DNA from: UBA10133 sp964348455
Lineage (GTDB): Bacteria > Patescibacteriota > Microgenomatia > UBA1400 > MFAQ01
DNA length: 64,000 nucleotides
NCBI GenBank assembly: GCA_964348455.1
Contig: CAYGCQ010000003.1
Coordinates: forward strand, 7,494-71,493
Reading direction: 5' to 3'
The notes under the pieces are model-generated. The model did not search any database and was not told where the DNA came from. It saw only the letters and a program-made list of their open reading frames with translations. Each line of letters opens with the position of its first letter. Position 1 is the stretch's first letter. This document shows, in pieces, positions 57,685 to 64,000 of the stretch. The position numbers were made by a program, and so were the translations under genes.

Positions 57685-59082
57685 ATGACATTTCAGTCCC
57701 TAAAGAGATCTGCTTTGGCAGAACCTCCTTCATTTTGGAAAATGGTTGGTCCCAGTTTTATATTGCTGGGTCTGGGTCTTGGTATTGGGGAATTAATTTT
57801 GTGGCCATACTTGACTGCAAATTATGGATTGGGAATCATCTGGGGTGCAATTGTGGGGATCACTATGCAGTGGTTTATAAACATGGAGATAAGTAGGTAT
57901 ACTTTGGTGACGGGTGAGAGTGTCTTTGTTGGTTTATCTAGAAAATTTGGAAAAGTAATTCCTCTTTGGTTTATAATCTCGACCGTTATTCCGTGGATGT
58001 GGCCAGGAATAACTTTAGCCGGAGCAAGGCTTTTTTCTGCAGGATTGGGTTGGGGGAATGTAGATTTTATTGGAGTGGTAGTGTTACTGGTAATTGGATT
58101 AATACTGAGTTTGGGTCCAGTTTTGTATGGGACGCAGGAAAAACTAGAAAAGATATTGTTGATATTTGGAATCCCTTTTATCTTAGGATTATCTTGGTGG
58201 ATAGTTACTAAGACTGGTGTAACAGCGCTAGCTTGGGGTGTTATCGGAAAAGGCGATGGATATTGGTTTTTGCCTGTTGGAGTTCAGATTTCTGCTTTTT
58301 TAGGCGCAATTGTGTTTTCCGGTGCCGGTGGTAATTTAAACTTGGGTCAATCACAAAATATTAAAGAAAAAGGGTATGGAATGGGGCATGGATCCGGAAG
58401 GATAACTAGTTTGCTAACAGGTAAAAGGGAAGAGATAAGCTTGACTGGAAAGACTTTTGAGGTTAACAAAGAGAATTTAAAAATATTTTCCAGGTGGTGG
58501 AAGTTAACGAACCTAGAGCAAGGTTTGGTTTTTTGGATCACAGGAATAATAACTATGCTGTCCTTGGCACTACTTGCATATGAAACTATTTATGGGAAAA
58601 CCGGAGGACTTTCCGGAGTAGAGTTTGTTGTAGCCGAGGGGAGAATTATAGGAGAGATGACCTCAGTTTTGATTGGTAAAATATTTTTGGTGGTTCTGGG
58701 TCTGATGTTGTTTGCTACTCAGTTGTCGGTATTGGGAACTACAGGAAAAATATTAGCCGAGAACTGGGCGATATTTAACATTAAGAAGTTTAAGTCTGAG
58801 AACCTTCCAAAGTATTTCTATGGACTACTTTGGACTCAGATAGGGCTAATGCTGCTAGTGTTATCGTTGGGTTTTAAGGAACCATTACAGTTAGTTTTGA
58901 TTAGTGCTGTTTTGAATTCTTGGACAATGATAATCTACTCTATCTTGATACTTTGGTTAAATGTGACAGAGCTAGATGATAAATTAAAGCCTACAATCTG
59001 GAGAAGGGTCGTAATCGTCAGTGTAATAATCTTCTTGTCACTGTTTGGATTTTTTACACTGAAGCAGTTTTTCGGATTTTAG
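57685..59082 (+). CDS. Nramp-family-like transporter lacking the DPGN motif
   Basis: A 465-residue membrane protein with about eleven hydrophobic helices. It resembles Nramp divalent-metal transporters, but the first helix reads GLGIGELILWPYLTANYG in place of the metal-binding DPGN motif. Such variants form a side branch whose substrate is uncertain, so metal transport should not be assumed. A polar insertion near residues 228-270 (GHGSGRITSLLTGKREE) lies between helices. TAACAT (57672-57677) ends 7 bases before the ATG. It converges with a Crp/Fnr regulator immediately after its stop. Confidence 0.82.
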   Translation: MTFQSLKRSALAEPPSFWKMVGPSFILLGLGLGIGELILWPYLTANYGLGIIWGAIVGITMQWFINMEISRYTLVTGESVFVGLSRKFGKVIPLWFIISTVIPWMWPGITLAGARLFSAGLGWGNVDFIGVVVLLVIGLILSLGPVLYGTQEKLEKILLIFGIPFILGLSWWIVTKTGVTALAWGVIGKGDGYWFLPVGVQISAFLGAIVFSGAGGNLNLGQSQNIKEKGYGMGHGSGRITSLLTGKREEISLTGKTFEVNKENLKIFSRWWKLTNLEQGLVFWITGIITMLSLALLAYETIYGKTGGLSGVEFVVAEGRIIGEMTSVLIGKIFLVVLGLMLFATQLSVLGTTGKILAENWAIFNIKKFKSENLPKYFYGLLWTQIGLMLLVLSLGFKEPLQLVLISAVLNSWTMIIYSILILWLNVTELDDKLKPTIWRRVVIVSVIIFLSLFGFFTLKQFFGF

Positions 59083-59733
59083 TTATACTCCAAGTTCTGC
59101 GAGAGATTTGAGTTTCTCGAGGTTCTTAACTGTGAACTGAGTCCTTTTTGTGGATATGACACCTAGTTTTTGGAGTTTGCTCATCTGAACACTGGTGGTC
59201 TCACGAGTAAGTCCGACAATGTTTGCAACAACTCGGTGAGTGGCGGGAAAGTTAACAACGAGTTGGTCGTTTTTGACATCTCCATATTCGTGAACTAGCT
59301 GGAGAAGAACCGATGCAACTTTATTGATAGCGTTACCATTGATGATGTTGCCCTGGTTAGTCAGATATCTGAGCATAGAACTCGTAAAAAACTCCATGAT
59401 TAGTGCCTTGATCTCTGGATTGTTTTTTTGGAATTTATCAAACTCTGCTTTTGGGGCGATATAAACTTCTATTGGGGTAAGAGCTTGAATGTATAGATCG
59501 TTTCTCTGATTGACCAAAGAGTGCATAACAGAGACCATAAAAAGTGGCTTGAAAATATTAAGTGTATTTTCACCAAAGGGGGTCTTGGTGTAAACACGGA
59601 TAAAACCAGACTTCATAAAGTAAACATCTTCAACTTTATCTCCTGGATTGAAGATGATGCTGTTTTTAGAAATTTTTTTGGTTGGAAACTGAGAGAAAAA
59701 CTTTTTAAGTTGGCTGAATTTAGCTTTGGTCAT
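59083..59733 (-). CDS. Crp/Fnr-family transcription regulator
   Basis: A 216-residue regulator: an N-terminal cyclic-nucleotide-binding-type beta barrel (NSIIFNPGDKVEDVYFMKSG, split here as IIFNPGDKVEDVYF), a long dimer helix and a C-terminal winged helix-turn-helix (TRETTSVQMSKLQKLGVIS). The effector Arg/Glu pair of true cAMP receptors is not seen and there is no Fnr cysteine cluster, so the signal is unknown. TATAAT (59744-59749) ends 10 bases before the ATG. It could act on Crp-like dyads such as the one upstream of msrB. Confidence 0.9.
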   Translation of the reverse strand: MTKAKFSQLKKFFSQFPTKKISKNSIIFNPGDKVEDVYFMKSGFIRVYTKTPFGENTLNIFKPLFMVSVMHSLVNQRNDLYIQALTPIEVYIAPKAEFDKFQKNNPEIKALIMEFFTSSMLRYLTNQGNIINGNAINKVASVLLQLVHEYGDVKNDQLVVNFPATHRVVANIVGLTRETTSVQMSKLQKLGVISTKRTQFTVKNLEKLKSLAELGV

Positions 59734-59781
59734 TATAACCTGTATTATATCTCACTCTAACAGGATTATGCAAATTGTAAA

Positions 59782-60438
59782 TTATGACTTTGGGGTTATT
59801 CCATAAATTATTACCTTAGTTCCTAAGTTCTCCTTGGTGGCGACTCCTGAGGTTTTTCCTTCTGAGAGAACGGGATTTGCCCAGTTGTAGATAAGACCCG
59901 CTTCAGAAATTTTCATGTTGATACACCCATGAGACATGGGGTGTCCGAAGTTGTTGTGCCAGTAAGTTCCATGAATCGAGAAGCCTCTTGACCATGGGAT
60001 GGCAGAGTTACCAAAGAACATAGTATAAGGTACATTGGGGAGATAATAGTAAGTGCGCAAGGCAGCTGATCCACCGCTCATTTTTATATAGCGAAATTTA
60101 TTTGCGATACGGAATTCTCCTGTGGGAGTTCTTCCCCATTTCCCAGTAGAGACTAAAAAATTATAAACAAGTTTGTTGCCTTCATAGGCATATAGTCTTT
60201 GGGCATCTAAGTCGACGTAAATAACTTTTTCATCAGTGGTGTCTCCCATCACCTTAGAAGGAGCCGGTGCTTTGGCTATAAACGGGGGGATGTTGATGGT
60301 CTGGTTGTCTATGATGGCAGAAGTAAGAGATGGTTCATAGTCCGATTGGATTTCATAATGGTTGGTTTGGTCGGTAGCTTTGATCAAAAAAAGAGAAAAA
60401 AGGATAACGGAGATGCTGATAAATATGGACTTTTTCAT
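59782..60438 (-). CDS. L,D-transpeptidase (YkuD domain)
   Basis: A 218-residue exported enzyme that cross-links peptidoglycan through 3-3 bonds or attaches proteins to it. An N-terminal signal anchor is followed by the YkuD domain: VIYVDLDAQRLYAYEG at the start, SIHGTYWHNNFGHPMSHGCINM with the catalytic Cys (split here as SIHGTYWHN and MSHGCINM). TACACT (60445-60450) ends 6 bases before the ATG. It shares its direction with prmC upstream. Confidence 0.93.
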   Translation of the reverse strand: MKKSIFISISVILFSLFLIKATDQTNHYEIQSDYEPSLTSAIIDNQTINIPPFIAKAPAPSKVMGDTTDEKVIYVDLDAQRLYAYEGNKLVYNFLVSTGKWGRTPTGEFRIANKFRYIKMSGGSAALRTYYYLPNVPYTMFFGNSAIPWSRGFSIHGTYWHNNFGHPMSHGCINMKISEAGLIYNWANPVLSEGKTSGVATKENLGTKVIIYGITPKS

Positions 60439-60460
60439 GCATTAAGTGTAACAAATATTA

Positions 60461-61201
60461 TTATTTTGGTCTAATTATGAGGAATCTCGGCTTGCTGTTA
60501 GTGTCTTCTTCAATCTTCCCTACAAAACCAGACGGTAGAGAGAAGTCAGACAGAATTTGAGTGTCATCTATTTCGAAAATTGCAACCCCCTGGTCTGAAA
60601 GAAAGTTAGGGAGTTCTTGAAGTAGTTGGTTGATTAGGTTGGTGCCTTTGGGTCCTCCGTCTAAGGCGGTATGGGGCTCAAAATCTTTTACTGAAGAGTC
60701 AAGCTTGTCTATGTTTGAAGAGGGTATGTATGGTAGGTTAGCAAGGATGATGTCGAATTTTATTTTGGGATAGTTTTCCATCAATGAAGACTGTTGGAAG
60801 AAAAGATTAACTCGAGATGGTAGCAAGGCATCAGCATTTTTGCCGGCGAGTTGAAGGGCTTCAGTAGAGATATCTGATAGGTAAATTGTGTAAGGAACCT
60901 GTCTTTTGTTTAGGCTTGTGGCAAGGGATAGTCCAAGACAACCAGATCCGGTACCTACGTCAGCGATGGCAGGATGAGTGAGGTTGTACTCAGCAATAAA
61001 CTGAAGTGCCAGGTCAATTATTTTTTCTGATTCAAGCCGGGGTATGAGAGTAGAGCTATCGACTAAAAAATCTAAACCCCTAAACTCAGCATGTCCAGTA
61101 ATATATTCAACCGGCATTTCTCCGTAAGAATCAAGGTCTTCAACAGAGTGACCGTGCCTTTTTAATTGATTGAGTTCGTAGGGAGACAAAACACGGTCCA
61201 T
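60461..61201 (-). CDS. prmC: Release factor glutamine methyltransferase PrmC
   Basis: Methylates the GGQ glutamine of peptide release factors. The 246 residues have the N-terminal helical domain, the motif ADVGTGSGCLGLSLA for S-adenosylmethionine and the catalytic NLPYIPSSN. PVEYITGHAEFRGL is also typical. It is somewhat shorter than the usual 275-285 residues at the N-terminus. TATACT (61210-61215) ends 8 bases before the ATG. Confidence 0.93.
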   Translation of the reverse strand: MDRVLSPYELNQLKRHGHSVEDLDSYGEMPVEYITGHAEFRGLDFLVDSSTLIPRLESEKIIDLALQFIAEYNLTHPAIADVGTGSGCLGLSLATSLNKRQVPYTIYLSDISTEALQLAGKNADALLPSRVNLFFQQSSLMENYPKIKFDIILANLPYIPSSNIDKLDSSVKDFEPHTALDGGPKGTNLINQLLQELPNFLSDQGVAIFEIDDTQILSDFSLPSGFVGKIEEDTNSKPRFLIIRPK

Positions 61202-61263
61202 AACACTAAAGTATAGAGGTGGAGATGCTACAAAGCAAAACTATGAACTGATCGGCGCTAGTT

Positions 61264-61680
61264 TTAGCCTTTTTTGACAGCAATTTTTTTTGGTTCTTCT
61301 TTGAGGGATTTTTTGAAAGTAGCGGTTAGGATACCGTCCTTATAGCTAACTTCAGGTTCAGCATTGTCGTTGACTTCACCTGGAACCATGACTCTATAAG
61401 AATATTCTGAACTGGCCATGCGGTAGAACTTGCGAGACTTGTCTTTCTCTTCCTCTTTGCGATCACCGTGAATCCAGAGTTCTCCTTTGTTAAAGGTAAC
61501 TTCTATATCGTCAGTTTTTAGACCAGGCATGCTTGCTTCAACGAAAACATGATTGTTGTCTTCGGAAACCGATAGTCCCGAGCTTGAAGTGGGTAAACTA
61601 CCTAACCAATCTTCATCTTCGAACCAGGGCCTGATAGAAGGGAATGCCCAAAAGGATTTTGGAATCAGATCAAATGCCAT
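61264..61680 (-). CDS. Small heat-shock protein Hsp20 (alpha-crystallin)
   Basis: A 138-residue holdase chaperone with the alpha-crystallin core: VEASMPGLKTDDIEV, ELWIHGDRKEEE, YRMASSEYSYRVMVPGEV and DGILTATFKK. Length and the C-terminal IAVKKG tail are normal. A perfect 28-base palindrome lies 16 bases upstream of the ATG (61696-61723) and could be its operator. Confidence 0.93.
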   Translation of the reverse strand: MAFDLIPKSFWAFPSIRPWFEDEDWLGSLPTSSSGLSVSEDNNHVFVEASMPGLKTDDIEVTFNKGELWIHGDRKEEEKDKSRKFYRMASSEYSYRVMVPGEVNDNAEPEVSYKDGILTATFKKSLKEEPKKIAVKKG

Positions 61681-61695
61681 ATTTTATTTGTAATT

Positions 61696-61723
61696 AATAT
61701 TACTTTAATATTAAAGTAATATT
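61696..61723. promoter_or_regulatory. Perfect 28-base palindrome upstream of hsp20
   Basis: Half-site AATATTACTTTAAT and its exact reverse complement, with no spacer, 16 bases before the ATG. It also overlaps possible A/T-rich -10 boxes. It is not the CIRCE or ROSE type known for heat-shock genes. Confidence 0.6.
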
Positions 61724-61756
61724 TATAAAATGCAAGAGTTTTGAAATAAAAATTAC

Positions 61757-62512
61757 TTATGGAGTTGAGAAAGTGTATTCTGAAGTGGTCATAGGTTTAC
61801 CGGAGGAGTCAATTGTGATGACATATTTGTAAAGAGTTCCTGGACTAAGACCCTCCACACTAACAAGATGTGTGGTGGCAAGCTCAGGCGAAACAGTAAA
61901 AGTTTTATCTAGCCCAAGAGTAAATATAATTGAGGTTTTTGCCGGTTTTTGAGTAGAGAAGGAAATCAGAATTTGAGTGGAAGATATGGGAGTAATTAAA
62001 GGAGGGGTAAGTATCTCTGAGGCTTTGACGCGAGCTTCTTGAGGAGTATTAACTTGTTCTAGGATCGAGGGTAGGAGTGTGGCTAAAGAAAAAATAACAA
62101 GAATCGGCAACAGAACAGCGAAGGCAGATTTTAGAGGAATACCCCAAAGTTTGTGATAATAGATTTTGGACTGCTGAGCCTCTTTAAACAGGTACAGCTG
62201 CTCTTTTGGAAAAAAATCTCCGTGATGATTGGGGCAAGAAAAGACGGTGACTGTTTGGGGAACGGAGTCATCTCGGATACCGGGCATGTTTTGTCCACAC
62301 TTGGGGCAGATAGGTGTAGCACTGGACACAGCATGAGTTTTGGGAAGTATAGAGTCGATGTTTCTTGCAGTTTCGATGGTGAGAAAGTTCGCTAGATAAG
62401 GGTCAATAAAATGACCTCCACAGTTAAGACATTCCTCTATTGAGTGGGTGTGGCCGTCGGAAGTTTCTATTTCGATTGCGGATAAGGGTAGATGACATTG
62501 AGGGCAGTCCAT
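61757..62512 (-). CDS. Zinc-ribbon, membrane-anchored protein with fibronectin-like outside domain
   Basis: A 251-residue protein. Two N-terminal zinc ribbons (CPQCHLPLSAIEI with ECLNCGGHF; CPKCGQNMPG with CPNHHG) lie inside, a transmembrane helix (about 129-150) follows, then an outside beta domain (about 175-251: QILISFSTQKPAKTS, SPGTLYKYVITIDSSG) of the fibronectin III or purple-acid-phosphatase N-terminal type. Function unknown. TG-extended TAGAAT (62519-62524) ends 6 bases before the ATG. Confidence 0.82.
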   Translation of the reverse strand: MDCPQCHLPLSAIEIETSDGHTHSIEECLNCGGHFIDPYLANFLTIETARNIDSILPKTHAVSSATPICPKCGQNMPGIRDDSVPQTVTVFSCPNHHGDFFPKEQLYLFKEAQQSKIYYHKLWGIPLKSAFAVLLPILVIFSLATLLPSILEQVNTPQEARVKASEILTPPLITPISSTQILISFSTQKPAKTSIIFTLGLDKTFTVSPELATTHLVSVEGLSPGTLYKYVITIDSSGKPMTTSEYTFSTP

Positions 62513-62664
62513 ACATTCATTCTAGCAAAAAAGGAAAGAGTAAGTTGAATGTTTTCTTGTTACACAAAAACTTTTTTTAAGAGATCTTCTCTTTGATAGT
62601 TGTGTCCTCGAGATTCTTTGGTTTAGTATTATTTAAATTATGCGTAATCTGGTACACTTGAAAT

Positions 62665-64000
62665 ATGAAATTGAAATTTTTTGGAGCGGCAAAGACAGTA
62701 ACGGGATCAAACTTTTTATTGACTGGAGAGAGCACTCGGTTAATGATAGATTTTGGAATGTTTCAAGGAACGCTTGAAGAGATTGGAATGAACTCGGTAA
62801 AGCCGGAAATTGATTTTAATAATTTGTCTGCAGTCTTAATAACCCATGCACATTTGGATCATTGTGGAAGACTTCCTGTATTGGTCCATTATGGGTTTAC
62901 CGGTCCAATTTTTATGACAGAGGCTACCAAAGAATTGGTGGAATTGGAACTATATGACTCTGCTAAGCTGGCAAAAGAATCAGATACAAAATCAGTTCTT
63001 TACACAGACGACGAAGTAAAGGGAGTGTTAAAGCAGATTAAAGCAGTTGAGTACAATAAACCCTTTATGGTGGGAGATTTTAAAATCACTTTTGTAGACG
63101 CAGGTCATATTCTGGGATCCTCAAGTATATTGATTGAAGACAGGTCCTCGGGTAGGTCGGTGGTGTTTAGTGGAGATTTGGGGAATACTCCTGAACCTTT
63201 ACTTCTGCCGACAGAGATGATTGAGAAGGCAGATGTTGCGGTGATGGAGTCAACTTACGGAGACAGAACCCATGGGAAAAGGGAAGAGGTTAAAATGTTG
63301 ACACAAATAATTCAAAAAGCTGAAAGAGAAAAGGGAACGGTAGTGATTCCATCTTTCTCGATCGAGAGAGCTCAAGAGCTGTTATATATTTTTGATCAAC
63401 TAAAAAAAGAAGGAGATATGGCGCAAGAGACGCCTGTATTTTTAGACAGTCCGATGGCTATAAAGGCGACGGAGATTTTTAGAGATTATCCTCAGCTTTA
63501 TAGCAAAGATCTTCAAAAACAAGCCAGAACAGATGATCCATTTGATTTTCCAGGCTTGATAATTTGTGACAATACAGAAAAAAGTAGACAGATAAAAAAT
63601 TATGAAGGAACAAAAATAATTGTAGCCGGGAGTGGCATGATGACAGGTGGCAGGGTTATACATCATGCAATAAATCATTTAGGAAGCCCAAAAACACAAC
63701 TGGTGATAGTGGGGTACCAGGCGGAGGGAACTTTGGGGAGAGAGATTGTGGATGGGAACAGGAGCATCAATATTTGGGGGAATCAGATAGAAATAAAAGC
63801 TGAGGTAATTGACATAAAAACAATGAGTGCCCACGCAGATCAAGAACAGCTTCTGTCTTGGTTAAAGAAAATTGGGGGATTGAAAAAAGTAGCACTTGTT
63901 CATGGAGAAGAAGTGTCTCGTTTGGTCTTGAGCGAGAAGATACATCAAGAGCTTCCAGATGTTAAAGTTATATTGCCGATAGTTAATCAAGAGATAGAAA
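62665..64000 (+). CDS. Metallo-beta-lactamase/beta-CASP RNA nuclease-like protein (3' end cut by window)
   Basis: Open from ATG 62665 to the window edge (about 445 residues). The start KFFGAAKTVTGSNFLLT and the zinc motif THAHLDHCGRLP mark the metallo-beta-lactamase fold; further ligands are in AGHILGSSS and SGDLGNT. The beta-CASP part holds MESTYGDRTH, PSFSIERAQEL and the last ligand region TMSAHADQEQL. It belongs to the CPSF/YSH1-like group of RNA nucleases rather than RNase J. TACACT (62653-62658) ends 6 bases before the ATG. Zinc-binding residues are complete, so it is likely active. Confidence 0.93.
   Translation, partial: MKLKFFGAAKTVTGSNFLLTGESTRLMIDFGMFQGTLEEIGMNSVKPEIDFNNLSAVLITHAHLDHCGRLPVLVHYGFTGPIFMTEATKELVELELYDSAKLAKESDTKSVLYTDDEVKGVLKQIKAVEYNKPFMVGDFKITFVDAGHILGSSSILIEDRSSGRSVVFSGDLGNTPEPLLLPTEMIEKADVAVMESTYGDRTHGKREEVKMLTQIIQKAEREKGTVVIPSFSIERAQELLYIFDQLKKEGDMAQETPVFLDSPMAIKATEIFRDYPQLYSKDLQKQARTDDPFDFPGLIICDNTEKSRQIKNYEGTKIIVAGSGMMTGGRVIHHAINHLGSPKTQLVIVGYQAEGTLGREIVDGNRSINIWGNQIEIKAEVIDIKTMSAHADQEQLLSWLKKIGGLKKVALVHGEEVSRLVLSEKIHQELPDVKVILPIVNQEIE

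Noticed and set aside
1..64000. TGA recoded as glycine or tryptophan, as in some CPR lineages
   Set aside because: TGA is used as a normal stop (for example znuC and the shifted aminotransferase frame) and no conserved motif is interrupted by it.

Overview
The window looks like a chromosomal piece of a Patescibacteria (CPR) bacterium, most likely from the Microgenomates side. The evidence is a low-GC genome with short intergenic gaps and the standard code (TGA is used as a stop), a large VirB4/TraC/PrgI/VirB6-type export machine with many tandem two-helix pilin-like genes, and a group I intron inside a tRNA. The lineage is an inference: there is no rRNA here. The sequence is a scaffold with one 100-N gap (35335-35434).

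Layout. 1-21134: type IV secretion-like cluster, mostly on the minus strand (VirB4 ATPase, TraC-like, PrgI fusion, VirB6-like, a transglycosylase-like surface protein, nine small pilin-like proteins). It is interrupted by pyrG, two very large unknown plus-strand proteins, a polyprenyl synthase and uppS. 21192-26780: envelope proteins (SpoIID-like, PH-domain membrane protein, a propeller-like anchored protein). 26936-28881: tmRNA, smpB, comF. 28900-32449: zinc/manganese ABC importer and a frameshifted lycopene-cyclase-like gene. 32735-36433: seven tRNA genes (five serine, two arginine), a tRNA fragment, an octamer microsatellite and the assembly gap. 36561-43664: CHASE/GAF/PAS histidine kinase plus response regulator, dnaG-rpoD, tdk. 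43709-50588: YvlD-like protein, HNH protein, intron-containing tRNA-Asn, aminotransferase/radical-SAM pair, phosphodiester glycosidase, msrBA. 50887-55487: a four-gene operon of PP2C phosphatase, protein kinase with zinc ribbon, isochorismatase-like hydrolase and von Willebrand A protein. 55590-64000: hydrolase, DedA, Nramp-like transporter, Crp/Fnr regulator, L,D-transpeptidase, prmC, Hsp20 and a beta-CASP nuclease cut by the window end.

Three results stand out. First, more than thirty genes carry a -10 box (TANNNT, often with an upstream TG) ending 5-10 bases before the start codon, so their mRNAs should be leaderless. Second, the PP2C-kinase-hydrolase-vWA operon is a TerY-P-like phospho-signalling module with an unusual enzymatic partner. 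Unlike its neighbours it has a perfect TTGACA/TATAAT promoter and a strong Shine-Dalgarno site before each gene. Its promoter carries two GTGT-N7-ACAC dyads, and two more lie in the promoter region of the aminotransferase/radical-SAM pair 3 kb away, suggesting a shared regulator. Third, a 196-base group I intron splits the anticodon of tRNA-Asn(GUU), with a free-standing HNH protein next door. Two homopolymer frameshifts (one at a perfect A AAA AAG slippery site), an unusually long tmRNA tag and a serine tRNA with anticodon ACU are further points to check.
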